Assembly (NCBI RefSeq): GCF_000427405.1
Contig: NZ_KE386491.1
Location: 479,001-543,000, forward strand
Reading direction: 5' to 3'
Origin: Flectobacillus major DSM 103
Lineage (GTDB): Bacteria; Bacteroidota; Bacteroidia; Cytophagales; Spirosomataceae
Length of the DNA: 64,000 nt
Shown here: positions 45,386 to 54,985 of the stretch, piece by piece
Position numbering within the stretch: the first letter of the stretch is position 1
How the letters are laid out: every line of letters starts with the position of its first letter
Notes under the pieces: model-generated
Database searches by the model: none
What the model was told of the DNA's origin: nothing
What the model saw: only the letters and a program-made list of their open reading frames with translations
Program-made: the position numbers and the translations under genes

Positions 45386-46297
45386 TTATGAACTTTTATT
45401 GACCAAATATACACCAACTAAAATAATTGACATACCTAAATAATGCTCAATAAGTATAGCTTCGCCATCTAATACTCCCCAAATGATGGCTACAATCGGA
45501 ATTAGGTAAGTAACCGAGCTGGCTAGTACTGCTGAAGTAAGCTGAATAAGCTTGTTGAACAACACCATAGCAATAGCCGAACCCATTACGCCCAACAGTA
45601 CAGCATACGATAAGGCTTCTAAAGCATCGGGCTTTTGGAGTTTATTGATAAATTCACCTGAAAACAGTACCACACCAGCTATAGGGCCTACTGTCATAAA
45701 AATACAACTTGTAATTAGAAACGAGTCGATGCTAAGGTTGGTAAGATATTTTTTGGTGAGATTGAGGTTGATCCCATAACACACCGTAGCCAATACCACC
45801 ACTAGGGCGTATGCATTGAGGCTAAAGCCGTTTTTCCCAGCCAAAACAAGTAATAATGCTCCAATAAAGCCTAAGAAAATACCAATGGCTTGTCGTTGTG
45901 AGATTTTATTATGAAAAAACAATGCTCCTATAATTAGCGTAAATAGGGGAGTCGTAGAATTTAAGGCCCCCGAAATACCACTGGCCAGCTTTGAACCTGC
46001 CAATGAGAATAAAAATGCAGGGAATAAATTACCCAAACAACCCACTAGCAAAAAATGAAACCATTTTTGAAATGGTATTTTTTGGAGATTATACAAGAAG
46101 AATGGTAAGAAAAAACAAAAAGCCGAGAAGATACGCAAAGAACCTACTTCTGAAGGACTAAATACCATTAAACTCTTTTTGACTAAGATAAAAGAGCTTC
46201 CCCAGATGAGTGCTAATAGCCCAAGTAATAGCCAAGCAATAAGTGGTTTTGATGGAGTGATACTTTTGGGGGTTGCAGCGGTAGAGTGTTTTGTCAT
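45386..46297 (-). CDS. EamA/DMT-family transporter
   Basis: This 303-residue inner-membrane protein has ten predicted helices in two EamA repeats. LLALIWGSSFILVKKSL opens the first repeat and YLIPIVAIIWGVLDGEAI lies in the second. DMT transporters export or import small metabolites such as amino acids and nucleosides; the substrate is unknown. It is probably co-transcribed with the downstream biotin-carrier gene, but a functional link is not obvious. Confidence 0.9.
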   Translation of the reverse strand: MTKHSTAATPKSITPSKPLIAWLLLGLLALIWGSSFILVKKSLMVFSPSEVGSLRIFSAFCFFLPFFLYNLQKIPFQKWFHFLLVGCLGNLFPAFLFSLAGSKLASGISGALNSTTPLFTLIIGALFFHNKISQRQAIGIFLGFIGALLLVLAGKNGFSLNAYALVVVLATVCYGINLNLTKKYLTNLSIDSFLITSCIFMTVGPIAGVVLFSGEFINKLQKPDALEALSYAVLLGVMGSAIAMVLFNKLIQLTSAVLASSVTYLIPIVAIIWGVLDGEAILIEHYLGMSIILVGVYLVNKSS

Positions 46298-46464
46298 TAT
46301 AATGAAGTTGAAAAGCTAAAAGAACGAATATATACTTTTTTAACACACCGATGTAGCCTAAAGTTCAGTATACGTTACTAATAAAAGAGGAGGCAAAGGA
46401 ATAGATAGAAACCTCTTTATAAAGATGTTTTGAAAAACAACAGAGAACCTACAAAGGTATATCT

Positions 46465-47022
46465 CTAAAATTTGGGGCATCGAGTATTTCTATGTTTGGG
46501 GCTAAACAATTTTGTGCCAGAACCTATACAACTTGTCATACCAAATTGTACAAAAGCACTGTTATTGTGTGAGGAAGAGCTAGACCCGATTTCTGCATGA
46601 ATACCAAAACAGGGGTGAAGCATAATCCGCATACCAACCAATGCTCCAAGAGCGAGTTGGGCATTTCCCTGAAAAGAATCTATTCCCATAAAGCCAGCAA
46701 GATAAGGGTCGATATTACCAGATGAAATATTATTGATAGTGCCAAAATGCTGATAACCCCTTACCGAAAAATGATTATAATTGCTAAATTCTGTAACAAA
46801 ACGACTGAAGTGAATACCTAGTCCATAGAATTCGCTTTGAGGAAGGCGTTTTTCTAGGCTTATACTCGTAGACTTTGGGTGGGAGTCTAGTACACGAAAA
46901 GCTTTTTCTCTGCTGAGGTCTCTGCCCGACGAAAAACTAAGGTATATGGGCTTGAGTCCTTGGGCATACGTCAACAAGGGCATACTCATAAATACAAGAA
47001 ATATGATAATTCCTGCTTTCAC
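46465..47022 (-). CDS. Small secreted beta-rich protein, hypothetical
   Basis: This 185-residue protein has a signal peptide (1-20, ending LTYAQ) and alternating beta-strand-like segments with many Gly, Ser and aromatic residues (YGLGIHFSRF, ALGALVGMRIMLHP, FVQFGMTSC), as in small outer-membrane barrels. It ends with a basic tail and a final Phe. No family is recognised. It is monocistronic, with a terminator of the upstream dusB gene before it. Confidence 0.65.
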   Translation of the reverse strand: MKAGIIIFLVFMSMPLLTYAQGLKPIYLSFSSGRDLSREKAFRVLDSHPKSTSISLEKRLPQSEFYGLGIHFSRFVTEFSNYNHFSVRGYQHFGTINNISSGNIDPYLAGFMGIDSFQGNAQLALGALVGMRIMLHPCFGIHAEIGSSSSSHNNSAFVQFGMTSCIGSGTKLFSPKHRNTRCPKF

Positions 47023-47083
47023 TACAACTACTTAGTTTAGGACAATCTTTTTGTGCTATTGCTACAACATTTTACAAAAACAC

Positions 47084-47122
47084 AAAAGGCAACATTATTG
47101 TTGTACAATAACCTTGCCTTTT
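47084..47122 (-). terminator. Terminator after dusB
   Basis: A two-part stem (aaaaggcaa with ttgcctttt, and inside it ttattg with caataa; 47084-47122) is followed on the minus strand by GTGTTTTTG. Confidence 0.72.
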
Positions 47123-47175
47123 ATAGTATGTAGGATAATTTTTTGAAGAAAATCCTATAAAATAAAAAATAACAC

Positions 47176-48174
47176 TTATGCAAAAGAGGGTTCAGCTTGT
47201 AGATAAAACTGATGAACATCTGCTAAAATTTCAAGAATATCATCGTAGCTCGACGACGTAACCAAACGCATCCTAAATTCTTTAAAATGTGGTATTCCTT
47301 TGAAATAATTGGCATAATGACGACGCATCTCTACAATACCAACATGATTCCCTTTCCATTGAATACTAAAGTCAAGGTGTTTTTTACAAACATCTATTCT
47401 ATCCTGAATTGTTGGTGCTGCCAAATGTTCGCCAGTTTGGAGGAAATGTTTGATTTCGTTGAAAATCCACGGATAGCCGATAGATGCCCTACCAATCATG
47501 ATACCATCAACACCATAGCGATTTTTATATTCTAAGGCCTTTTGTGGAGAATCAATATCGCCATTGCCAAAAATAGGTATTTTGATACGAGGATTATTTT
47601 TTATTTTAGCAATTAAAGTCCAGTCGGCTTCGCCTTTATACATTTGTACACGGGTACGTCCATGAACCGTTAAAGCCTCAATACCAATATCTTGAAGGCG
47701 TTCGGCTACTTCTTCAATATTTTTGGTAGACTCGTCCCAGCCCAAGCGTGTTTTTACTGTAACAGGCAAGTGCGTCGATTCTACGACGGCTTTGGTCATG
47801 GCTACCATTTTAGGAATATCCTGCAACAACGCTGCTCCCGCACCTTTGCAGGCTACTTGTTTTACGGGGCAGCCATAGTTGATATCAATCAAATCTGGAT
47901 TGGCTTTGGTGGCAATTTCGCCACAGGCTCGCATGGTTTCAATATCTGACCCAAAAAGTTGAATACCAATAGGGCGTTCATATTCAAAAATATCAAGTTT
48001 TTGAATAGATTTGGCCGCATCACGAATGAGTCCTTCCGACGAAATAAACTCGGTGTACATCAAATCAGCACCGTTGGCTTTGCATACGGCACGAAACGGA
48101 GGGTCTGAAACGTCCTCCATAGGAGCTAATAAAAGAGGAAAGTCTCCTAATTCTATATTTTTTATCTTTACCAT
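47176..48174 (-). CDS. dusB: tRNA-dihydrouridine synthase
   Basis: This 332-residue flavin enzyme reduces uridine to dihydrouridine in tRNA D-loops. It has an FMN-binding TIM barrel with APMEDVSDPPFRAVCKANG near the start, the catalytic Cys in NYGCPVKQVACKGAGAALL (near residue 105), VKTRLGWDES, HGRTRVQMYKG and GIMIGRASIGYPWIF. The DusB subtype is chosen from overall similarity. It is transcribed alone. Confidence 0.94.
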   Translation of the reverse strand: MVKIKNIELGDFPLLLAPMEDVSDPPFRAVCKANGADLMYTEFISSEGLIRDAAKSIQKLDIFEYERPIGIQLFGSDIETMRACGEIATKANPDLIDINYGCPVKQVACKGAGAALLQDIPKMVAMTKAVVESTHLPVTVKTRLGWDESTKNIEEVAERLQDIGIEALTVHGRTRVQMYKGEADWTLIAKIKNNPRIKIPIFGNGDIDSPQKALEYKNRYGVDGIMIGRASIGYPWIFNEIKHFLQTGEHLAAPTIQDRIDVCKKHLDFSIQWKGNHVGIVEMRRHYANYFKGIPHFKEFRMRLVTSSSYDDILEILADVHQFYLQAEPSFA

Positions 48175-48278
48175 AATATATTCTCAATGAATGCGGTAGG
48201 CTTAGTATTATTTTCCTACAACAAACAATCAGTTAGAATCATCAAACTCACGATTTTTGCTGTAAATTTACAACCAAT

Positions 48279-49199
48279 ATGGCACAATTTGATACATTTT
48301 CGAGACAAACTGAAAAACCGCTATTTGCTAAGTTTTTGATATTGCTGGGTTTAACCCTCGTTTTTTTGGCAATAGGGTCGTCTATTGGCTTGGTGGTTTT
48401 TACTTCAATGACAGGAATTCCGATTGATAAGTTCCCCGAATTTCAAAGTAATCCTACCCAAAATCCTAATGCTTGGTATGGTATGATGGTGCTACAAATG
48501 CTAGCAACGCCTTTACCTTTTATTGGGGCTGCTCTATTTTATTGGAAATATGTCGAGAAAAGTAATATTCAGTCGTTACAAATAAAAGGTTTTGCTAGCG
48601 ATGCCTTGTTGGCGGTAATACTATTGGTTATAGGCTTTATGCCTTTCGATAGTTTGTTTATAGAATGGAACAAAAATATTCACTTGCCCGAAGCCCTGCA
48701 CGGAATAGAAACTTGGATGCAAAAAAGTGAAGAAGCTGCCAAAGAGTTAACCTTGTTTTTAACTAAATTCAATTCTTTGTCACAATTTATCGTAGCTATT
48801 TTGGTAGTAGCTGTGGCGGCGGCTATTAGCGAAGAGTTGCTGTTTAGGGGTGTTTTGCAGAATATTATTTTAAAAAAATGGAATAACCCTCATTTAGCTG
48901 TCTGGATTGCCGCTTTTGCATTTAGCTTTATTCATTTTCAATTTTATGGCTTTGTTCCTCGTATGTTGTTGGGGGCTATTTTTGGGTATTTATATATTTG
49001 GAGCAACAACCTTGGTGTAGCTATGTTTGCTCATTTTGTGAATAATGGTTTTACGTTATTAATGGCGTATCTTCACCAAATAGGCATTGTCGAAACCGAT
49101 ATTGTTGAAACCGAATCTGTACCTTGGAGCGGGATATTAATTTCGTTTGTATTAAGTTTGTTTTTGTTAAGATGGTTTTATTTGCGTCGAAATACTTGA
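48279..49199 (+). CDS. CPBP-family intramembrane metalloprotease
   Basis: This 306-residue protein has seven to eight membrane segments. The motifs of the CPBP/Rce1 family are complete: SEELLFRGVLQ (glutamates at about 185-186), FAFSFIHFQFYGFVPRMLLG (His near 215) and AHFVNN near 255. Members cleave membrane substrates or process peptides. The next gene starts 14 bases downstream, so the two are probably co-expressed. Confidence 0.92.
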   Translation: MAQFDTFSRQTEKPLFAKFLILLGLTLVFLAIGSSIGLVVFTSMTGIPIDKFPEFQSNPTQNPNAWYGMMVLQMLATPLPFIGAALFYWKYVEKSNIQSLQIKGFASDALLAVILLVIGFMPFDSLFIEWNKNIHLPEALHGIETWMQKSEEAAKELTLFLTKFNSLSQFIVAILVVAVAAAISEELLFRGVLQNIILKKWNNPHLAVWIAAFAFSFIHFQFYGFVPRMLLGAIFGYLYIWSNNLGVAMFAHFVNNGFTLLMAYLHQIGIVETDIVETESVPWSGILISFVLSLFLLRWFYLRRNT

Positions 49200-49213
49200 G
49201 TTAATGATAGGAT

Positions 49214-49429
49214 ATGAATGATTGGAAAAAAATTTATGAGTCGGATAATCCTTTTAAAACGGATTTGGCCAAGGCTTATTTAGTAGACGAACACCAAATC
49301 GAGGCGATAGTAGTAAACAAAAGGGATAGCTCTTATTTGATGGGACTTTGCGAACTTTATGTACCCGCCACAATGGCAACACTGGCCAAGTTTCTGCTCG
49401 AAAACGAAGGAGGATTTAAACAATTATGA
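49214..49429 (+). CDS. DUF2007 family small protein
   Basis: This 71-residue soluble protein has the DUF2007 pattern: WKKIYESDNPFKTDLAKAYLVDEHQIEAIVVN followed by a short beta strand and LYVPATMATLAKFLL, a ferredoxin-like putative signal-transducing fold. It is encoded 14 bases after the CPBP protease. The function is unknown. Confidence 0.85.
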   Translation: MNDWKKIYESDNPFKTDLAKAYLVDEHQIEAIVVNKRDSSYLMGLCELYVPATMATLAKFLLENEGGFKQL

Positions 49430-49571
49430 GGTACACAGGCTCTTTTGCATAGAAATATATGTGAAAGTATTTTGTTAATGTTTAGCGATTTGTGCTTGGT
49501 GGTATTGGGTTGTTTTTGCAAACCTCATAATCATAAATAGAACAATAGGTAATTAATAATTATAAACCAGA

Positions 49572-50408
49572 ATGAAGGAAAAATTACAAGGGATGTCTAA
49601 CCTGCAACAGCGGGTAATTGCGGCGGTGGTAGCTATACCATTTCTATTATTTTGTATTATTTATAGTGATTGGACATTTTATGGCCTCTTTGCACTTATT
49701 TCTGTGTTGGCACAATTAGAGTTTTATAAATTGTTGGGGCTAGATGGCAACGAGCCTTTAACCTATTATGGTACATTTTGTGGATTTGTGTTGGTAACAG
49801 TTACGTTTTTGATTGAAAAAGGAATTGTTCCTTACGAAGATTATTATGTGTTGTCGCCTTTAATGGCTTTGATATTTTTTATCAAACTTTATAAAGCCGA
49901 CGACGAAAAACCTTTCAAAAATATTGCTTATACTTTTTTAGGGGTGATTTATGTGGCTTTGCCTTTTGCCTTGATTATTATTTTGGCATTTTTAACACCC
50001 GATTATCGTTTTAGCTGGCAACGTCCTTTGGGCTGTTTGTTTTTGTTGTGGGCTAGCGACACAGGGGCGTATTTTGCAGGAACAAAATTTGGGAAAACGA
50101 AGCTATTTGAACGAGTTTCTCCAAAAAAATCGTGGGAGGGTAGCGTTGGTGGCTTTTTGGCAGCTATGGGGGTAGCCTCTATTTTAGCTCATTATTTCAA
50201 CGACCTACAGGATTGGCAGTGGTATATTTGTGGAGCTATTATTGTAGTAGCTGGTACGTATGGCGACTTGGTGGAGTCGTTGTTCAAGAGGAGTATCAAA
50301 ATAAAAGACTCAGCGTCGACTATTCCTGGGCATGGGGGCTTTCTCGACCGTTTTGATGGCCTTTTGTTGTCTGTACCATTTATTATTACGTTTTTAAAAC
50401 TTTTTTAA
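49572..50408 (+). CDS. cdsA: Phosphatidate cytidylyltransferase
   Basis: This 278-residue inner-membrane enzyme makes CDP-diacylglycerol from phosphatidic acid and CTP. It has about seven hydrophobic helices and the C-terminal CDS signature SLFKRSIKIKDS followed by PGHGGFLDRFDG, whose Asp residues bind magnesium. An in-frame ATG seven codons later is an alternative start. It lies in a run of rightward genes (protease, DUF2007, cdsA) but has a 142-base gap before it. Confidence 0.95.
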   Translation: MKEKLQGMSNLQQRVIAAVVAIPFLLFCIIYSDWTFYGLFALISVLAQLEFYKLLGLDGNEPLTYYGTFCGFVLVTVTFLIEKGIVPYEDYYVLSPLMALIFFIKLYKADDEKPFKNIAYTFLGVIYVALPFALIIILAFLTPDYRFSWQRPLGCLFLLWASDTGAYFAGTKFGKTKLFERVSPKKSWEGSVGGFLAAMGVASILAHYFNDLQDWQWYICGAIIVVAGTYGDLVESLFKRSIKIKDSASTIPGHGGFLDRFDGLLLSVPFIITFLKLF

Positions 50409-50486
50409 GATAGAATTGTATATATTAGAAAAGTTAAAAACTGTTAAACCTCACATATATTCGAGTGTCCAAATCATTAAAATGTA

Positions 50487-50494
50487 TAAGTTTG
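50487..50494 (+). promoter_or_regulatory. Candidate -7 element
   Basis: TAAGTTTG matches TAnnTTTG and lies 40 bases before the ATG at 50535. No -33 TTTG is evident at normal spacing. Confidence 0.45.
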
Positions 50495-50534
50495 CATATT
50501 CAATTCGTTGAATCAAAATAATAAATACTTAAAG

Positions 50535-51269
50535 ATGCCGCTAACACTCAGATATTTTGCTTTATTTTTCACCCTTGCAGGTCTGTTTTCTTTTCAATCA
50601 TTTGGACAAGGGCAGGACAAAAGCGTGATTTTTTCAGGAAGGGTAGTTGCCGAGCGTAACTCTGAGTTCCTTCCGAGTGCTTATGTCTTCAACCCTCATT
50701 CGGGAAGAGGTACTTTGACCGATAACTTCGGTAATTTCTCGATATATGTATATCCAGGCGATAGCATCATGTTTTCGTATGTGGGTTACAAAAAGAAATT
50801 TTACCTTATTCCTAGAGATGTAGAACAAACTCATCAGGCTTTTGTACGCATGGCCGAAGAGTCGAGGGTATTGGCAGAGGTGAAGGTTTTTCCTTATAAT
50901 ACTGAGGAGGCTTTTAAAAAGGCTTTTCTGGAAATGAAGCTAGATAATGAAGCGGGTAGAAATGCTTTGGCCAAAAACCTAGAGCAGTCCAAACTGAATA
51001 TATTGTCGTTGCAGGCAGGCTTGAGTGGAGCTGGTAACTTCCGTAATTTCTCAGACCAAATGACCTACAATATGGCCAATAGAGGCTTCTATCAGAGTCC
51101 ATTGATGGCCTTTACAAATCCTTTTGCATGGGCTCAGTTTATTCAGTCTATCAAAAGAGGAGATTTGAAAAGAGATGATTACAAAAAGGCATTTGAGGAC
51201 GCTCCGAGCGAAGGCGTAAGCCGACAAAAAATATTGAAAGAAATAAAAAGTGGTGGTAGTAGCCAATAG
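50535..51269 (+). CDS. Carboxypeptidase-like regulatory domain protein, secreted
   Basis: This 244-residue protein has a signal peptide (ending SFGQ) and one carboxypeptidase-regulatory-like beta-sandwich (about 30-115), recognisable from FSGRVVAE..LPSAYVF and RGTLTDNFGNFSIYVYPGDSIMFSYVGYKK. A helical C-terminal part without a known domain follows. I prefer the ATG at 50535 to the in-frame TTG nine codons upstream. Stand-alone proteins of this kind are common in Bacteroidota; the function is unknown. It ends at a strong terminator. Confidence 0.82.
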   Translation: MPLTLRYFALFFTLAGLFSFQSFGQGQDKSVIFSGRVVAERNSEFLPSAYVFNPHSGRGTLTDNFGNFSIYVYPGDSIMFSYVGYKKKFYLIPRDVEQTHQAFVRMAEESRVLAEVKVFPYNTEEAFKKAFLEMKLDNEAGRNALAKNLEQSKLNILSLQAGLSGAGNFRNFSDQMTYNMANRGFYQSPLMAFTNPFAWAQFIQSIKRGDLKRDDYKKAFEDAPSEGVSRQKILKEIKSGGSSQ

Positions 51270-51274
51270 ATACA

Positions 51275-51310
51275 AGAGGTTGTCAAGAAAATGACAGCCT
51301 CTTTTTTTTG
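51275..51310 (+). terminator. Intrinsic terminator
   Basis: An 11-bp stem with one G-T pair (agaggttgtca, 51275-51285, with 51292-51302) is followed by a run of T. It also lies just after the end of the leftward RND gene. Confidence 0.9.
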
Positions 51311-51336
51311 ACTAGCCATAAAAAATACTAAGTAGT

Positions 51337-54300
51337 CTATGGGGAGTGATTTTTCAAACGATAAATAAACCAATAAATCAAAGGAATAAAAGAAAGTGAA
51401 ATAAATAAGCCTAGGCACATACCACCAATAACAGAAAGAGCTAAGGGTTTTTGAAGTTCGGCTCCGAGTCCAGATGAGAATAGTACTGGCAATAACCCCA
51501 AAATAGTAGTTAAAAAGGTCATTAACTGTGATTTCAACCTACGTTTTCCCGATAGTTTGATCGCATCAATCAACGACATGCTGTCTTTTGAACGGTTCAT
51601 GGTATCTATTTTCAGGATAGAATCATTATCCAAAATCCCAATTAGCACTATCATGCCAATAGCCGACATAATATTGATACTATTTCCTGCCAAAAACAAT
51701 AAAACCATTGCTCCTGTGAGGCCAAAGGCTATGGTTAGCATTACGATTAAGGGCTGTACCAAAGACTCAAATTGAGCCGCAAGAATGAAATATAGTAATG
51801 CTATTGCTACCAAAATAATAATTCCCAATTCTTTTACAAAACCTATATTTCGGAAATATCCTCCCGTAAAACTTACACTTAAATGAGGGTTTTTTATAAT
51901 CGTTTTTTGAATATCGTTTTGGGCTTTTGGTATTTGTGGGCTGGCCAAATAAAAATCAAAAGGGATAAAGTCTCCATTTTTTCCAGAAAAGAAAGACTTG
52001 TAATCTTGCTGTTTAGTAACATGGATGAGCTCTTTTAGCGGTAAGATTTGTCCTTTATTGCTGAGTACTGTAGCGTTTTGGAGTAGGGTATCGAACGGCT
52101 GAGCAGTACTGCCCAATAAAATGGGAATATACTTCTGTTCGGCTTGTAGATTGCCTAGGTTGTTTTCGTTGAAAATAGTTTTCAATACCTCTACAATTCG
52201 CTCGTAGTCAACATTATAATATAATATTTTTTCGCTTAAAATCTGAATATAAATCCTACTTTGTTGGGCTGGTAAAGACGTGGTAAACCCTTGCTGATGT
52301 AGCCGATGAGATACTTCTGTTATTGTTTGAATATCAGGTACTTCTGCTTTGTTGTTGCTTACAATACGGGCTTGAAGTGGAGCATCGGAGGTATTGAATA
52401 GGGCTTCAAAAACATTTTTTGCTGCCCCAAAAGAGGTAAGTGCATTGGGATATTGGGTTTTTAGAAGGTCTTTTATTTGTTGTTTGGTTTGTTCAAATTC
52501 TTGGTTGGTTTTTACCTTAATACTCAACAACGACTCGTTGAAGTTTTGTTGTAATTCTCGATTTAGTAAAAATTGCTGTTGCCCAACAAAGGCACTAATC
52601 ATCAGATTGTTGTGGGGGTTGGGGGCAAGTTGACTAATAATTTGATTGACTCTACGGTTGTTCTCTTCTATGGTAATAGCCTCGTTCCAATCAATTTTAG
52701 CTTCTAATTCTGTTCTACTAATAATGGGCATTCCACGTTTTTCAAGGTTTTTGAAAACAGGAATAGCAATAATTATCAGGAAGATAAAAAATGCCAACAT
52801 CAGTATCTTTTGCCTAAATACCAAACCTAATAGGCTATCATATACCCGTTCGGATTGACGCATAAGCCATGTGATTTTTTTGGGTACAAAACCTTTCAAC
52901 CGCTCTTCTTTTAGATAAAACAACCGATACAAAACGGGAATCAGTGTATAAGAACATAATAAGGAAATACCTAGAGATAGTGAAACGGCAATGGCTTGGT
53001 CAAAAAATAATGCTCCAGCAATACCACTGATAAAAATGAGAGGTAGAAATACTGCAGAGTTGGTAAGGATAGAAGTAAACAAAGGTATGATTACTTCTTG
53101 TGTTCCGTCAATACAGGCTTTGTCGAGCGGATGTCCTTCTTCACGGTATTGTTCAATATTCTCGATAACAATAATGGCAGAATCTATGATTTCTCCGATA
53201 CCTAATACCAAGCCCGCCAACGAAACGATATTGATAGAAATATGAAATAAGTAAAAACAAAGAAATGTAATAACCAATGAAACAGGAATAACAATACCAA
53301 TAAGAATAGGTGTTTTGAGGTCGTTCATAAAGAAAAATATCATCACGAATGTACATAAACCCCCAAATAAGATATTGCCAATGAGGTTATTAATCGACAA
53401 ATCCAGTAATTCTGTTTGGTCTTGGGTAATACTAAATTCTAATTGAGGGTAATCTTCTTTAAAATGGTTTATTTGTGTATTCAGCTCTTTTTTGAGCTTG
53501 AGTAGTTGGGTATCAGATTGTTTAATAATAGAAAGGCAGATTGCTCTTTTACCATTGAATGTGTAGAGTCCTCGGAGTTTTTGTTCTTGAATACTAACCT
53601 TGGCAAGGTCTTTCAACTGCAAAACCCTTTCACCTTCCTTTTGAATACCTCCAATTTTGAGGTAAATATTTTCTATATCGGTTTGTGTTTTGAGGGTTGA
53701 AGCAAAGCGAATATTATATTGATACTGACCATCTTTGACTAATAAATTTCCTAATTCAATATTGTTTTTTTGTAAAGCCTGTGTCAATATTTGTTCGGTA
53801 ATACCAAGGCTTTGGAGTTTAGGGCGGTCGGGAATAATGATTACTTCGGGCTTTGAAAGCCCTGTCATATCTACCAACGCCACTTCTTTCATTTGTTCAA
53901 TTCTTCTGCGAAGTACATTCTCACAAAATTCGGAAAGAGGTAGAGCCGAGCCATTTTGTTGCCCTTTTTCTGTAACATTGAGGTTGAAAACAGGAATATC
54001 ACCAGCACCTGCTTTGATTACTTTGGGCCGTTCTATTTCACGGGGTAATTGCCCCATGATTCCATCTATTTTCTCATTCGTTTCAATATAGGCTAGGTTG
54101 ATATTAGTACCAAAATCAAAGCGAAGTTTGATAACCGCCAAACCGTCTTGGGTTTCGGCTTCGAGATCTGAAAGATGATTTACTTGTTGTAATTGGTTTC
54201 TGAGGGGTTTTATGAGGTTTTTTTGTAGCTCACGTGCAGAAGCATTTGGATAACTTACTTGTACCGTAATTTCAGGAATAGCAATATCTGGCAGTAACGA

Positions 54301-54396
54301 AACTGGAATTTGATTAAAAGTAACTAACCCCAATGCCATCAATGCAATGGTAGTAATCAGTACAGCTATAGGGCGATGTAATAGGAAACGAACCAT
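51337..54396 (-). CDS. RND-family efflux permease
   Basis: This 1019-residue inner-membrane pump has twelve helices and two large periplasmic loops. It opens with the usual LLHRPIAVLITTIALMALG, and the helix-4 segment reads GEIIDSAIIVIENIEQ. The first Asp of the AcrB-type DD pair is kept and the second is Ser, as in some metal-type RND pumps that have a single Asp. The second half repeats the fold (GLTGAMVLLFLAGNSINIMSAIGMIVLIGILDNDSI). Its adaptor is encoded upstream at 54966-56048, separated by the S23 gene. No TolC-like gene is present. What it exports is unknown; the peptide cluster upstream makes a peptide possible. Confidence 0.92.
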   Translation of the reverse strand: MVRFLLHRPIAVLITTIALMALGLVTFNQIPVSLLPDIAIPEITVQVSYPNASARELQKNLIKPLRNQLQQVNHLSDLEAETQDGLAVIKLRFDFGTNINLAYIETNEKIDGIMGQLPREIERPKVIKAGAGDIPVFNLNVTEKGQQNGSALPLSEFCENVLRRRIEQMKEVALVDMTGLSKPEVIIIPDRPKLQSLGITEQILTQALQKNNIELGNLLVKDGQYQYNIRFASTLKTQTDIENIYLKIGGIQKEGERVLQLKDLAKVSIQEQKLRGLYTFNGKRAICLSIIKQSDTQLLKLKKELNTQINHFKEDYPQLEFSITQDQTELLDLSINNLIGNILFGGLCTFVMIFFFMNDLKTPILIGIVIPVSLVITFLCFYLFHISINIVSLAGLVLGIGEIIDSAIIVIENIEQYREEGHPLDKACIDGTQEVIIPLFTSILTNSAVFLPLIFISGIAGALFFDQAIAVSLSLGISLLCSYTLIPVLYRLFYLKEERLKGFVPKKITWLMRQSERVYDSLLGLVFRQKILMLAFFIFLIIIAIPVFKNLEKRGMPIISRTELEAKIDWNEAITIEENNRRVNQIISQLAPNPHNNLMISAFVGQQQFLLNRELQQNFNESLLSIKVKTNQEFEQTKQQIKDLLKTQYPNALTSFGAAKNVFEALFNTSDAPLQARIVSNNKAEVPDIQTITEVSHRLHQQGFTTSLPAQQSRIYIQILSEKILYYNVDYERIVEVLKTIFNENNLGNLQAEQKYIPILLGSTAQPFDTLLQNATVLSNKGQILPLKELIHVTKQQDYKSFFSGKNGDFIPFDFYLASPQIPKAQNDIQKTIIKNPHLSVSFTGGYFRNIGFVKELGIIILVAIALLYFILAAQFESLVQPLIVMLTIAFGLTGAMVLLFLAGNSINIMSAIGMIVLIGILDNDSILKIDTMNRSKDSMSLIDAIKLSGKRRLKSQLMTFLTTILGLLPVLFSSGLGAELQKPLALSVIGGMCLGLFISLSFIPLIYWFIYRLKNHSP

Positions 54397-54401
54397 TTTT
54401 T

Positions 54402-54985
54402 GAATGAAGTAATGAAAAATGAAAGTAATGAAGTAATGAAAAATGAAAAGAATGAAGGAATGAAATAAGTGACAAAATGGTTTTCTGTTTTTCTTCTACT
54501 TCTTCATCTTTTTACCTCTTCTATTTTTTCTTTTCCTTCATTCCTTCCATTTCTTCTTTCTTTTCATTTCTAAGATTTTCTTTAGTTGTTTTCAAAATAG
54601 ACTGAATAATTCTGATAATTTCTTGGCAATCATTGAGTAGAGAATTGGCTAAAGGTGGTTTAATGTATCCAGTTTCTTCCAAAAGTCGTATCCAGTATTT
54701 AGTTTCTTTAGCCTCCTTATAGCTTATTTGGCATTTAGCGATGAAGTCAGCTTTTGATTGGCCACCATCGGCTTCTTCGATATTTGCTCCTATGCTCATA
54801 CCACTTTTTATTATCTGTCTTGACAAAATAAATTCTTTCTTTTCATTCGTCAAAAACTGTCCTAATTTCATGATCCTAACAGCAAATCGAAAACTCTTTT
54901 CAGCAATTACATTTTCCTTCATAAGATTACAATTTTACTACTCATTCTTTCATTCCCTCATTTCTTCACTTCTTCATTCCTTCAT
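54402..54985. mobile_element. Simple-repeat-bounded element carrying an S23 (four-helix-bundle) gene
   Basis: A purine-rich ATGAA-type arm (54402-54475) and a pyrimidine-rich arm (54934-54985) are inverted relative to each other and enclose one gene, the S23 protein. The right arm runs into the last codons of the adaptor gene, and the left arm ends 5 bases before the pump's start codon. A 16-mer (54442-54457) and a 15-mer (54964-54978) match the repeat at 12263-12410. Mobility is inferred: no recombinase and no clear target duplication are seen. Confidence 0.5.
54521..54922 (-). CDS. Four-helix-bundle (S23/intervening-sequence) protein
   Basis: This 133-residue protein belongs to the S23 family, first known from intervening sequences in 23S rRNA genes and related to the Avd protein of diversity-generating retroelements. 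The core (1-115) shows FRFAVRIMKLGQFL, ILSRQIIKSGMSIGANIEEADGGQSKADFIAK and ETKYWIRLLEETGYI. The last 18 or so residues (RNEKKEEMEGMKEKKK) are encoded by the flanking simple repeat and are probably not functional. It interrupts an adaptor-pump pair. The family forms pentameric helical barrels in known structures; its role outside rRNA and retroelements is unknown. Confidence 0.87.
   Translation of the reverse strand: MKENVIAEKSFRFAVRIMKLGQFLTNEKKEFILSRQIIKSGMSIGANIEEADGGQSKADFIAKCQISYKEAKETKYWIRLLEETGYIKPPLANSLLNDCQEIIRIIQSILKTTKENLRNEKKEEMEGMKEKKK

Noticed and set aside
54402-54475. Repeat array considered as a CRISPR
   Set aside because: Units are 5-10 bases, irregular and without unique spacers, and no cas genes are present.
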